Shown here in pieces: positions 1-11,786 of a stretch of 64,000 nt of DNA (the first letter of the stretch is position 1; each line of letters opens with the position of its first letter). The stretch lies in contig NC_045127.1 in assembly GCF_007655135.1 (NCBI RefSeq), forward strand, positions 13,959,001 through 14,023,000, given 5' to 3'. The stretch is from Punica granatum. Lineage: Eukaryota; Streptophyta; Magnoliopsida; Myrtales; Lythraceae. A program made the translations under genes and the position numbers. The notes under the pieces are model-generated. The model worked only from the letters and a program-made list of their open reading frames with translations, searched no databases and was not told the DNA's origin.

Positions 1-596
1 GGAAATGCCGTTCAAAAAAAGCAACTATTCTAGTAATGGTGCATGCTCATTCTCTGTCATATGTAGAAAAATAAAATATAATTTTGGGGTAATTTCAATG
101 GGGTATCCTAAAATTTTTCTCTGCATGTGAATGACAATCCATTGCCCCATTTTTTGTCTTCTTTTACCAAGTCAAATCTTTTCGTTTTTATCACTCTTAT
201 ATCCCTCTCTCAAAATTACTCTTGTAAGTTCGTAATTCTCATCTCAACATCCAAATACCCAGCCACTCATCACTGACGAGCAGGAAGAATCCATTGAATA
301 TAATTCCCAGAAACTCGTGCACGGAGGCGCGGTGCACTCTTATATGACGCGTATGTATTCTCCCTTCTAATTTGTACCAATTTCCATCCATCTCTATCTC
401 ATAACTCTATAATTTGCGGATAACTTTTTCTTTAATGATATAATTGTACCTATCATTATCGTATTTGACCATCTAGAACATAAATACAATTAACAAATTT
501 CTAGATTTATGGATTTGTAGATTTCTCATTTAATGGATTAATTACAACCCTGAGATGACATTATTAATTTTGACTTTGCTCTTCGGTTGACACTTT
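1..596. other. AT-rich intergenic DNA, no gene recognised
   Basis: No open frame, RNA gene or repeat boundary that I recognise. A short GC-richer patch lies near 270-350. It lies upstream of the hAT relic and may be the decayed body of that element, but no homology is visible. Confidence 0.4.
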
Positions 597-848
597 ATGT
601 CATTTTTAATTAATTACAGAGATGTTATAAAACGAAGTCCACCTCAATTTGCTTGTCAAGATAGCATCGACTTCATCCATCACTATTACAACTGTAAGAA
701 AATATATCCTTCGATGAATATTGTAAATAATAGGTTGTGGAGTCGAGTGGGAAATTCTTATATTGAAAGAGATGTATTTGACAATATTGACGATGAGTTG
801 ATTATACAGAAATTTCGCAATATGAACTCTCGAAGAGGACAATTGTAG
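597..848 (+). pseudogene. hAT transposase C-terminal relic (ZMYM/TTF-type zinc-finger family)
   Basis: The last ~45 codons resemble the C-terminal end of plant hAT-derived proteins annotated as zinc finger MYM/TTF-type: MNIVNNRL, then SYIERDVFDNIDDELI, and the terminal MNSRRGQL directly before a stop. In intact family members a few residues (around a WLND motif) separate the 'NRL..R.G' part from 'YIE+D'; here they seem to be missing, so there is a small internal deletion. Nothing upstream reads as the RNase H-like core, zinc finger or hAT dimerisation start, so this is a 3' fragment and not a working transposase. Family assignment is from recalled motif shape; no alignment was run. Confidence 0.5.
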
Positions 849-1909
849 AATGCTTCATTATATCATTTTTTTTTTGTACTTTTAGTTATCCTTTTATTCA
901 TATTTACTTTATTTGGTGGTATAATGAAATATTATCGTATTTATAACTCTTTTATAAAATCACAAGAGAGTCATATTTTGCACCCATTAGGTTATCACAA
1001 TCCGAAATTTCAGCAGTGTTTCTCCTATATTTCTTCGATATCCAATATCACATAAACTATTCATATAAAACCTATTTTCCACAACTCTAAAAAACATACG
1101 ACCAATCCAGCAAGCTCTAATAAGTATATATTTCTCAAGACAGTACTTTTTCTCAACCACATCACTAAACCAATTAAACAAAAAATTTCAGATCGTAACA
1201 TATTCAAATACATTCTAATAAAAAGATTACTTATCAAGTAACTAAGTTCCCTACCCAGTCCTCCGAGCTGAACTCCGATATCCAAAAAGTTCTCATGTAC
1301 CGGTAGTCTAGCTTCTAGCTTATCTGAAAAATATATGCAGAATGTGAGTTGCATCTTAGTAAATACTATATTCCAAAGCAAAATGAATTATTATTAACTA
1401 AATATTTAATTGAAAACAACAAAATATTCAAATAAACAATACAATCATATCCAATCCAACCATCAGCTCACTCGCACACATATACGGTATATATATATAC
1501 AAACTATAATAATTATTATATCTAATATAATAACTAAATTTAAGTCCTACTAACAAATACACATAACTCTTCCAATCATTTCTCTAATATCCAATATCAC
1601 ACAGACATCAAATATCCATTCATTAGTGTTCCATAGCAATTCACAACACAATCACATGACATAACAAACTCTAGCAACAACACGACTTTCACAGAACAAC
1701 TTCAGACAATCTCAACAATCATACCAGACAAATAATATACAACATAACCAATCAATATAGCCATAAGGTTGCATTCCCTCGCAATAGAGTTATGACAGTA
1801 CCATGATCCTACACATCTCATTCATATTATCCTCAACTCCTAATATCCATGTCTCATAAGCCGGGGCCGCCAATTAACCTCTGGCGGTAATAATTGACCT
1901 CAATTTATA

Positions 1910-2126
1910 TTCCACTAGGTCTAGCGACCGTTCGGGCCCTTTTTTTCTATTCCGCAAGATCCAGCGGCCGATATGACCCATATTTATATTCCATCAGGTC
2001 CAGTGGCTGATCTGGCCCATATTTATATTCCGCTGGATCCAATGGCCGATCAAGCCCCTATTTATATTCCGCCGGGTCCAGCAGCCGATCTGGCCCATGT
2101 TTATATTACGCCAAGTCCAGCGGTCC
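1910..2126. repeat. 39-bp minisatellite inside LTR copy 1 (5 units plus a partial)
   Basis: GC-rich units starting TTCC and containing TCCAGCGGCCGAT followed by CCCATATTTATA repeat with a 39-bp period. Equivalent arrays sit at 8030-8169 (3 units plus partial) and 12741-12918 (4 units plus partial) in the other LTRs. The 39-bp period is a multiple of three, which creates spurious repeated-peptide frames. Confidence 0.85.
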
Positions 2127-3602
2127 CATGACTATAGTTAAACACCAACATAAGCATAATCAATTGCAACCATGCCATCTCACGTCATATATCATCATAT
2201 ACAAACACAATCACAACCACATTACAATGGCAACATGTTATGATCACATATCTCACACAATCAGCATACACAATCACACTACATATCTCTCAAATCAATT
2301 CACACATAGTATAGCAAGACCAATTTCTTAATCTCTAATTATCACAAAATTCTTTTCAAATAATTTATATAACTATAATATATCATTTTGCAAGGGAATA
2401 GAGTACTCACGTAACATATATATATATATGTATATATCATTTTACAACGGAATGAAGTACTCAGCGACAACACCAAGAAAGATAGCTCACTTAGTCGAAG
2501 CTTCAAAGTACAAGAATTCAATCTCCTCGATCCCTATGATTTGCAAACATAAATTTAGAGAATAATTAACATAACACCACTACGGCTTCCTGTACCTGCA
2601 CAATCTTTTTTAGAACCTATTATTTTAAATAAGTCCCAATTTATATCATATTCATTATGTCCATTTCTCATCTATGTCAAAAACTACTTAATAATCTCCA
2701 TAATTCCCATTTAAACAACCCTGATTGTTCTTGTCAATTTCTAGGTAAATGAGAGATTCATAAAAGATCAAAAATATATAATCACAGTAATAGCAACAAC
2801 CGGATAATACACTATACAAGAAATTTGACATAATGAAACTCAAGGCAGCAAAGCATAATCTCCTAGCATTGCCTACCCAATATTATTTATAAAAATTTAT
2901 AATAACTTGTCTAAGCTAAATATTAACTTAGAATGTTGATAATTCAAAAATATATATAATGTTTTAGTGGCCACATCCAAATACACAGAGAAAGACAACA
3001 ATAGATCATCTCCTACTAGTCTCACAAATCCATGTGGATATCTAGCTCTTCACACTTTCATTCCTTCCATCTCACAATTTAGCAAAGCACATACGAGTAA
3101 CAACTTTAATGGAAAACCAACTCTCAATACAACCACTAAATCAGCAAGTAATTAAATCTTTCCTTATAACTAGGGGTGTGCACGGGTACCGGGTATACCC
3201 GGAACCGGTCGGAACTTACCCGTTAGGGTAGGGTCCGGGTAGCTCGTATTGAAAATAGGGTAGGGTCCGGGTATTAAAATCAGGAACCGATGAAAATCGG
3301 TTCCGGTTCCGGTTCCGGTTCCGGTTCTTGCCTACAGGGTACTCAGAACTGGAACCGGAACCTGATATATTAAAGAAAAAACAAGAAGAGTAAAGTTACG
3401 GAATCAAAATAGAAGCCCTAAGCGTGCAGTCGTAGAAACCCTCCATTCTCTACTCTCCGTCTTTCTCTAAGTCTCTTCTCTAGCCGTCTCCGAGATCGAC
3501 ACTCCGATTTCTCTCTGAGACCAAGTACTCTCTGCCTCTCGCGCCTCCTCTCTCCGTTTCTCCTAATTCATTTACATCTCAATTCGAATTGGTTTGGTAT
3601 AG

Positions 3603-3810
3603 CTTCTGGAGCCTTTACAATCGAGAAGGTGTCGAGTCAATCTACCTGGATGATGCTACGTCAAAGATAGGTATTCCACTAACCGGATGGCTAAGTTTTC
3701 TTTAGACGAGCTTTGGTGCCTTTGAGCTTACTAATCTCATTGGCTCGAGTTCTGCAGGTGTTGAGAGGCGACGCATTTATGACATCGTCAATGTGCTGGA
3801 GAGCATCGGG
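3603..3810 (+). pseudogene. Captured exons of an E2F/DEL-type transcription factor (winged-helix fragment)
   Basis: Two exon-like pieces are seen. 3603-3671 encodes SLYNREGVES...LDDATSKI and ends at a GT donor. After an 86-base intron ending TGCAG, 3758-3810 continues in phase with GVERRRIYDIVNVLESIG and ends at a GTGAGT donor. RRRIYDIVNVLES is the DNA-recognition core of the first winged-helix of plant E2F/DP-like DEL proteins. Introns are retained, so capture was from genomic DNA and not from mRNA. Upstream (3400-3600) is pyrimidine-rich sequence like a 5' UTR. The fragment is too short to be a functional E2F and carries no second DNA-binding domain. Confidence 0.8.
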
Positions 3811-3897
3811 GTGAGTTTCCCGTACAGGCGTGTGTAGTTTCTGTTTGATACTCATTACTGTGATTTTTCCTATCTCTCTTTATTTTTATCTTTTACA

Positions 3898-4121
3898 GTA
3901 TCCTTTGTGGCAAAGATAGTAAAAGCTCTAGTAGATGCAATGGGAAAGAATGGAAAGAGTGTTTTCCGATTCTTCCAATCAAGAACAAGAACTACAACAA
4001 CAACAACAAGAGCATGAAAATGAAGTTCATTTTCCGACACCTCCTCTGATTACAACTTTCTCAAGCTCCCCCGAACCCTTGGCAATCTTCAGATCCTCAG
4101 GTACCACTTTCTCTGTCTCTT
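3898..4121 (+). pseudogene. Second exon-like piece in the hAT cargo, source unknown
   Basis: A frame from 3935 (62 codons) contains a Gln-rich stretch and FPTPPLITTFSSSPEPL. It begins just downstream of an acceptor-like TTTTACAG (ends about 3898) and could join the E2F exons, but direct continuation from 3810 gives an early stop, so it is either an out-of-phase DEL exon, UTR, or a piece of another gene. I do not recognise it. Confidence 0.35.
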
Positions 4122-5405
4122 GAATTTCAACTCCAAATGTGGCAGTGATACCTTAATTTTTGTCATGCGCATCGGGTTGTATGCTACCTGTAATAACGTG
4201 ATTTATCCCCTGAATCGAGTAGATTTCAATCCAAAATAAAAAAAATTTATAGGTTCCAACAGGGTATCCGGAACCTGTGGTATAATACAGGTTCCGAGTA
4301 GGTTCCAGTTCCAAGAATCAACAGGGTAGGGTTCGGTTCCAAAATCTTGGAACCAGTCCCCTACAGGGTAGGGTCCGGGTATTGTAAAAAAAACAAGGTA
4401 CCCGTAACCGATCATCCCTACTTATAACCATCAGTTGGGCTTCAATATAAACTCATTTACTAATGATATTTAGCTCGCTCTATTGTCCTTATCATCAACC
4501 AAAAACAGCAAAAATCAAGAAATAAGATATACAAACATATAATCATCAAGCATATATCACTACAAATACCCTAAGGCGGAATTAAATCTCAAAACCAGAA
4601 AAATATCCTCATTTATTTCAGCACATAACATAATATAATAGTCCAATGATATAAGTACACAACAAAGCACCATAAAATTCCTTAATACAGCACCCAAGAC
4701 TATAAAATATAACTCAATCAATCAAACAATATATCCAATAGCAGTTGGAAAAGCCGAACACTTTTAAATATCAATAACCGGAACCCTAGCCAACTCATTA
4801 ACAGATCATTCCTTGAGTTAATCGATCAATAGGCCGTAACTTAACTAAGTTGAAATCAATCAAATTAAACCTTAATTTGCTTGAAGACCTGATTAATAGA
4901 AATACCTAAGCCATAAACAATCGATCCACATCAAATTCCACATCACTAGTCGAAACCCCAACCGAGCTAGAACGAAGAAAAACCGGCTCAATCCGCATTT
5001 AGACTAATGAATAAGAATGTCTAAGGTGAGAATAGTCAACTTACTTCAAGAACCCGAGCCTATCCTTCCTCCCCTCCTTCGTTTCCTCTTCAGCTCGCTC
5101 TATTCTGTCTTTCTTTTCTCTCATCCTCTGTTTCTCTGTTTTCTCCAGCGCCCTCTGTTTTCTCCAACCCCCAAACAAAACAAAGGAAAGGAAAGGAACA
5201 AAAGAAAGAATAAAGAAATGCTTGGCAGTGGAAGGAGTTTATAGGGGAAAGAAGGCCTCGTGGGGCCCTTTCACCCCCTCTCTCTTTTTTTTTCCTTCTT
5301 CTTCTCCTTCCAGCACGCATATGTGTAACATATTTATATATAAGCATATGTATATATGTGTATGTGTACGTATGCCAATTGACATAGAAAAATATTAGGT
5401 CTCAC

Positions 5406-7089
5406 AATCTCTCCCACTAATAAAAATTTCGTCCTTGAAATTTGTTTTTGTGATGTTAAAAAAGTTAAAAGTATTAAGGGTTACAACATCCTCAGGTCCC
5501 CATATCTCCTCTGAACTGACTTTTCCAAGCACCTTTATAGGTTACTAAGTTTCCGTTGAGCCACTATAATAAATCAGATGATCTGAGCCCAAATCTTGTA
5601 GAATATCAAAATCTCTATCTCGAAAGCAACTGTGATGAAGATGATCAAAAGTTTCTAATAAGACATCCAAGCGTTTTAACCAGTAGATCAAATAAGCTTA
5701 CTAGCACTTAATTGCAACTCTCAATATGGAATAATTCTCAAGACTTCTGGCAGTCTCTTTGATAGAAACAAACACCCCTAAGATTCACGAGTCTGAATAC
5801 CAAAAATTCTATCCATAATCTAATCAATAGAATTCTCGCCATGTTGCTGGGATATAAAAACTAAAATAAACTCCAAATCTGTCTTGGGTGATCAAAAGAT
5901 TGATATATGCCCCTGATGATGGTAGAATTAGTCAATCTCAATCTGATAGCGTTTCCAAAGAAATAATTGTCCATGCCAAAGTAGATTGCTGATAGCAATA
6001 ATTTAGAATACCAAAAACCCATGCTAAACTCATATGATGATGCCAGACAAAAAAATATAAAGCTAAGCAATAATAGAATTCCAAGATCACTGATGAAAAC
6101 CAAGTAAGATCATGTTCAGTAAGCAGCGCAACAACTCTCTCGATCTTGTCAGATCATTCTCACAGCAACATAAACCCTAACTGGTTGCAGATATAAAGGA
6201 GAAATTGAACTAGAATCGCCACTTGGTAGAACCGGAGAACGCAGGATGACGGATAACATTGAATAATTGATACTCAAGGAAATATCCCAATGAAATAAAT
6301 CTGATATGTATGTTCAAAAGTCGCATAAACTTGAAAAAATACCTCTGAACTTGATCTGTAAGGAATACTCGTGAAATCATATTTGCTTAGCTGAAATGCA
6401 TCTCGACTCTGATACTTAATCGATTTCAATACTCGTTTGCAGCTCGAAGAATAACCGATCCTGACGCTGATTTCCATGAGAACCTAAGGTGCTTCCTTCT
6501 ACCCAAATCTTATTAGTATTATAATAATTATGTAAATGGATTACGAAAAGTATATTTAAGTCATAAGCTTATTCTTTAACCAAGCGCAAAGAAATTAACT
6601 AGCATCAACCTTTGAAAAATTATATTAATATGTTCGTAAAAATATTAAAAGTTTCTCATAATTAATTCAAGCAAATGAGGCTGAAGTTAATCGAATAACT
6701 AACATAGCAACCAAACAAGGAAATCACAACTAAAGCTCAACCATATCTGCTTAGGTCATTCTCCAAATTTCCTAATCCAGTAAATGTCCCAAACAATCAA
6801 AATAAAATAATCTACGCTTTCTATTTATGTTAATTTCAACAAGCACACAAAAGATCATACTTATTCAATAACAAATCCAAAACATAAACAATTCAAATGT
6901 TTAACAAGCGTGGAATTCAAAGAAATTTTATCAAAATCTCCACAATTATCACAAAAAATTATCAAGGGTCAAGCATCAATTTAAAGAAATTCTAGCAAAA
7001 TCTCCACAATTATCAAAAAAAAAATTCTTGAGGATCAAGCATCAATTTAAGTCTATAGGATCTCCTAACATATGCTCTGACACCAAAAT
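5406..7089 (-). other. Internal region 1 of the LTR array (noncoding)
   Basis: About 1.7 kb between LTR copies 1 and 2 and similar along its length to 10182-11786. On the minus strand it starts with a primer-binding-like site (complement of 7074-7085, TGGTGTCAGAGC, one change from the usual TGGTATCAGAGC) and ends with a polypurine tract next to LTR copy 1 (5406-5420). All frames are short. It carries about 35 bp near 6567-6601 that copy 2 lacks. Confidence 0.8.
7074..7085 (-). promoter_or_regulatory. Primer binding site (tRNA-iMet type), one mismatch
   Basis: The minus strand reads TGGTGTCAGAGC, four bases inside the TG...CA end of LTR copy 2. The second element's site (11771-11782) keeps the standard TGGTATCAGAGC. 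Confidence 0.75.
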
Positions 7090-8452
7090 TGTTACAACCC
7101 GAAATTTTAACAGAGTTTCCCTTATGTTTCCTCGATATCTAATATCACATTAACTATTCATATAAAACTTGCTCTCCACAACTCTGAAAAATATACAACC
7201 AATCCAACAAGCTCTAATAAGTATATACTTCTCAAAATAGTTCTTTTTTCTCAACCACATCACTAAAGCAACTAAACCAAAAATTTCATGTTGTAACATA
7301 TTCAAATACGTTATGTACAAAAAGATTACTTATCAAGTAACTAAGTTCCCTACCTAGTCCTCCGAGCTGAACCCCAATGTCCAAAAAGTTCTCATGTACT
7401 ACTAGTTGAGCTCCTAGCTTATCCAAAAAATATATGCAGAGTGTGAGCTGCATTTTAATGAGTACTATATTCCAAAGCAAAATGAATTATTATTAACTAA
7501 ATATTTAATTGCAAACAACCAAATATTCAAATAAACAATACAATCACATCCAATCCAACTATCAACTCACTCACACACATATATGGTGTGTGTGTATATA
7601 TATATACAAACTATAATAATAATTATATCCAATATATAAATTTAAGTCCTACTAACAAATATACATAACTCTTCTAATCATTTCTCTAATATACAATATC
7701 ACATAGACATCAAATATCCATTCATTAGCGTTCCATAGCAACTCACAACACAATCATTTGACAGATCAAACTCTAGGAACAACACGGCTTTCACAGAGCA
7801 ACTTCAAACAATCTCAACATTCATCACATCTCCAACAATCATACCCGGCAAACAATATACAACACAACCAATCAATATAGCCATAGGGTTGCATTCCCTC
7901 GTAACAGAGTTATGACGGTACTATGACCCCGCATATCTCATTCATATCATCCTCAACTCCCAATATCCATGTCTCATAAGCCGAGGCCGCGTATCAACCT
8001 TTGGCAGTAAGAGTTGACATCAATTTATATTTCACTAGGTTTAACGGCCGTTCGGACCCCTTTTTCTATTCCGTTGGGTCCAGCGGCCGATCAGACCCAT
8101 ATTTATATTCCGCCTGGTCGAGCAGAACGATTTGGCACACGTTTTTATTTTGCCGGGTCCAGCGGTCCCATGGCTAAAGTTAAACAACAACACAAGCATA
8201 ATCAATTGCAATCATGCTATCTCGCCTCATATATCATCATACACAAACACAATCCTAATCACATTACAATGGCAACATGTTATCATCACATATCTCACGC
8301 AATCAGCATACACAATCACACTGCATATTTCTCAAATCAATTCACACAACATAGCAAGATCAATTTCTTAATCTCTAACTATCATAATATTCTTCTTAAA
8401 TAATTTATATAACTATAATACATTATTTTACAAGGGAATAGAGTACTCACAT

Positions 8453-8483
<31 letters not shown>

Positions 8484-10181
8484 CATTTTACAATGGAATG
8501 AAGTACTCACCGACAACTCCAAGAAAGATAGCTCACTAGGTCGAACCTTCAGAGTGCAAGAATTCACTCTCCTCGATCTCTATGATTTGCAAATATAAAT
8601 TTAGAGAATAATTAACATAACACCATTACGGCTTCCCGTACCTGCCACAATCTTCATTAGAACCTATTATTTCAAATAAGTCCCGATTTATATCATATTC
8701 ATCATGTCCATTTCTCATGCATGTCAAAAATTACTTAACAATCTCCATAATTCCCATTTAGACAACCTTGATTGTTCTAGTCAATTTCTAGGTAAATGAG
8801 AGATTCATAAAGTACCAAAAATATATAATCCTAGTAATAGCAACAACTGGATAATACTCTATATAAGAAATCCGACATCATGAAACTCGAGGTAGCAAAG
8901 CATAATCTCCTAGCATTGCCTACCCAATATTATTTATAAAAATTTATAATAACTTGTCTAAGCTAAATAATAACTTAGAATGTTGATAATCCAAAAATAG
9001 GTATAATGTTTTAGTGGCCACATCCAAATACACAAAGAAAGACAACAATATATCATCCCCTACCAGTCTCACAAACCCATGTGGATATCTAGCTCTTCAC
9101 ACTTCCATTACTTCCATCTCACAATTTAGCAAAGCACATATGAGCAACAACTTTAATGGAAAACCAACTCTCAGTACAACAACTAAATCTACAAGTAATT
9201 AAATCTTTCCTTATGACCATCAGTTGGGCTTCGACATAAACTCATTTACAAATGATATTTAGCTCACTCTATTATCTTTATCGTCAACCAAAAATAGCAA
9301 AAATCTGAAAATAGGATATACAAACATATAATCATCAAGCATATATCACTACAAATACGCTAAGGCGGAATTAAATCTCAAAACTAGAAAAATATCCTCA
9401 TTTAATTTTTTTTTTCAGCACATAGCATAATTTAATAGTCGAATGATATGAGTACACAACAATGCACCATAAAATTCCTTAATACAAAATCCAAGACTAT
9501 AAAATATAACTCAATCAATCAAACAATATATCCAATAGTAGTTGGAGAAGCCGAGCACTTCAATTCAATATCAATAACCGGATCCCTAGCCAACTCATTA
9601 AAAGTTCATTCCTCGAGTTATTCGATCAATAGGTCATAACTTAACTAAGTTGAAATCAATCAAATTAAACTTTAATTTACTTGTAAACATGAATAATAGA
9701 AATACCTAAGCCATAAACAACCGACCCACATCGAATTCCACATCACTAGTCGAAACCCCAACTGAGCTAGAACGAAGAAAAACCGGTTCAATCTGCATCT
9801 AGATTACTGAATAAGAATGTCTAAGGTGAGAAGAGTCAACTTAGCTCAAGAACCCGAGCCTACCCTTTCTCTCCTCCGTTTCTTTCTCAGCTCGTTTTGT
9901 TCTATCTCCATTTTCTCTCGTCCTTGTTTCTTTGTTTTCCCCAGCCCCCAAACAAAACAAAGGAAAGGAAAGGAACAAAAGAAAGAATAAAGACATGTGT
10001 GGCAGTGGAAGGAGTTTGTAGGGGAAATAAGGCCACTTGGGGCCCGTTCACCCCACTCACTTTTTTCCCCCTTCTTCTTCATCTTCCAGCACGCGTATGT
10101 GTAACATATATATATAAACATATGTATATATTTGTATGTGTACGTATGCCATTTGACATAAAAAAAATATTCGGTCTTACA
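7090..10181 (-). repeat. LTR copy 2 (shared middle LTR)
   Basis: About 3.1 kb, TG...CA on the minus strand (TGTAAGACC... to ...GTTGTAACA). It serves as the 5' LTR of the left unit and the 3' LTR of the right unit. It has 3 units plus a partial of the 39-bp minisatellite (8030-8169), lacks the hAT insertion, and has an AT tract near 8465-8483. Frames such as 8014-8403 are products of the minisatellite. Confidence 0.85.
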
Positions 10182-11786
10182 ATCTCCACCGCTAATAAAA
10201 ATTTCGTCATTGAAAATTTGTTTATGTGATACCAAAAATGTTAATAGTGTTAAGGGTTACAGTATGCTCAGATCCCCATATTTCCTATGAACTGACTTTT
10301 CCAAGCACCTTCATAGGTTACTAATCTTCCGTTGAGCCACTATAATAAATCAGATGATATGAGCCCAAATCTTGTAGAATATCAAAATCTCTATCTCGAA
10401 AGCAACTATGATGAAGATGATCAAAAGTTTCTAATAAGACAACCAAGCGTTTTAACCCGTAAATTAAATAAGCTGGCCAACACTTAATTGCATTTCTCAA
10501 TGTAGAACAATTCTCAAGACTTATGGCAGTCTCTTTGATAGAAATAAACACCCCTAAGATTCTAGTGTCTGAATATCGAAAATTCTGTCCAGAATCTAAT
10601 CAATAGAATTCACGCCATGTTGCTGGGATATACAAACTGAAATAAACTTCAAATCTGTCTTGGGAGATCAAAAGATTGATATATGCCCCTGATGATGGTA
10701 GAATTGGTCAATCTCAATCTGATAGCGTTTCCAATGGAATAATTGTCCATGCCAAAGTAGATTGTTAATAACAATAATTTAGAATACCAGAAACCCATGC
10801 TAAACTCATATGATGATGCTAGACAAAAAAAAATATAAAGCTAAGCAATAATAGAATCCCAAGATCACTGATGAAAACCAAGTAAGATCATGTTCAGTAA
10901 GCAGCACAACAACTCTCTCGATCTTGTCAGATCACTCTCACAGCAACATAAACCCTAACCGGTTGCAAATATAAAGGAGAAATTAAATCGGAATTGCCAC
11001 TTGGTAGAACCGGAGAACGCAGGATGACAGATAATATTGAATAATTGATACTCAAGGAAATATCCCAATGAAATAAATCCGATATGTATGCTCAAAAGTC
11101 GTATAAACTTCTTGAAAAAATACCTCTAAACTTGATCTGTAAGGAATACTCGTGAAATCATATCTGCTTAGCTGAAATGCATCTTGACTCTGATACTTAA
11201 TTGATTTCAATACTCGTTTGGAGCTCGAAGAATAACCGATCCTGATGCTGATTTCCATGAGAAACTTAACCAATGGGAACCTGAGGTGCTTCCTTCTACC
11301 CAAATCTTAATAGTATTATAATAATTATGTAAATAGATCACGAAAAGTATATTTAAGTCATACTAGCATCAACCTTTGAAAAATCATACTAATATGTTAG
11401 TAAAAATATTAAAAGTTTCTCATAATTAATTCAAGCAAATGAGGCCGAAACTAATCGAATAACTAACATAGCAACCAAACAAGTAAATCACAATTAAAGC
11501 TCAACCATACTTGCTTAGGTCATTCTCCAAATCTCCTAATCCATAAATGTCCCAAACAATCCAAATAAAATAACCTACGCTTTCTATTTATGTAAATTTC
11601 AACAAGCACACGTAAGCCCATACTTATTCACTAACAAATCCAAAACATAAACAACTCAAATATTTAACAAGCATGGAATTCAAAGAAATCCTATCAAAAT
11701 ATCCACAATTATCAAAAAACATTCTCGAGGATCAAGCATCAATTTATGTCTACAGGATCTCATAACCGATGCTCTGATACCAAAAT
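10182..11786 (-). other. Internal region 2 of the LTR array (noncoding)
   Basis: It matches 5406-7089 with small indels. It carries an extra ~16 bp near 11262-11277 beside a short direct repeat, and lacks the ~35 bp seen in copy 1. A standard primer binding site complement is at 11771-11782. No coding frame of note. Confidence 0.8.
11771..11782 (-). promoter_or_regulatory. Primer binding site (tRNA-iMet type)
   Basis: The minus strand reads TGGTATCAGAGC, the usual plant LTR-element primer site, separated by about four bases from LTR copy 3. Confidence 0.85.

Larger units (their letters stand above)
3171..4420. mobile_element. Non-autonomous hAT element carrying host gene pieces (Pack-hAT)
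   Basis: The insertion is absent from the aligned positions of LTR copies 2 and 3 (empty site near 9207). It is flanked by a perfect 8-bp direct repeat CTTATAAC at 3163-3170 and 4421-4428, the duplication size expected for hAT. The ends form an imperfect inverted repeat: left TAGGGGTGTGCACGGGTACC, and the complement of the right end begins TAGGGATGATCGGTTACGGG. Subterminal DNA on both sides is rich in GGTTCCGG/GGGTACC words. No transposase frame exists. The interior holds spliced-gene-like sequence at about 3400-4120. Confidence 0.9.
990..5405 (-). repeat. LTR copy 1 (3' LTR of the array), interrupted by a hAT element
   Basis: It aligns throughout with 7090-10181 and 11787-14918 once the 1250-bp insertion at 3171-4420 and its duplicated 8 bp are removed, leaving about 3.16 kb. 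Minus-strand start TGTGAGACC lies at 5405. The other end near 990 has drifted (GGTTATCACAA where copy 2 has TGTTACAA). It contains a 39-bp minisatellite at 1910-2126, an AT dinucleotide tract near 2420-2440, and a pyrimidine-rich block at 5060-5310. Confidence 0.85.

Noticed and set aside
5090..5347. Arg/Lys-rich frames in the LTRs (also near 9846-10235 and 14568-14960)
   Set aside because: They derive from a shared polypyrimidine tract in the LTR and differ by frameshifts among copies.
7074..7085. tRNA-like match
   Set aside because: It is the 12-base primer binding site complement of an LTR element, not a tRNA gene; no cloverleaf surrounds it.
8014..8403. 129-codon frame with repeated peptides in LTR copy 2
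   Set aside because: The repeats come from the 39-bp minisatellite, whose period is a multiple of three.
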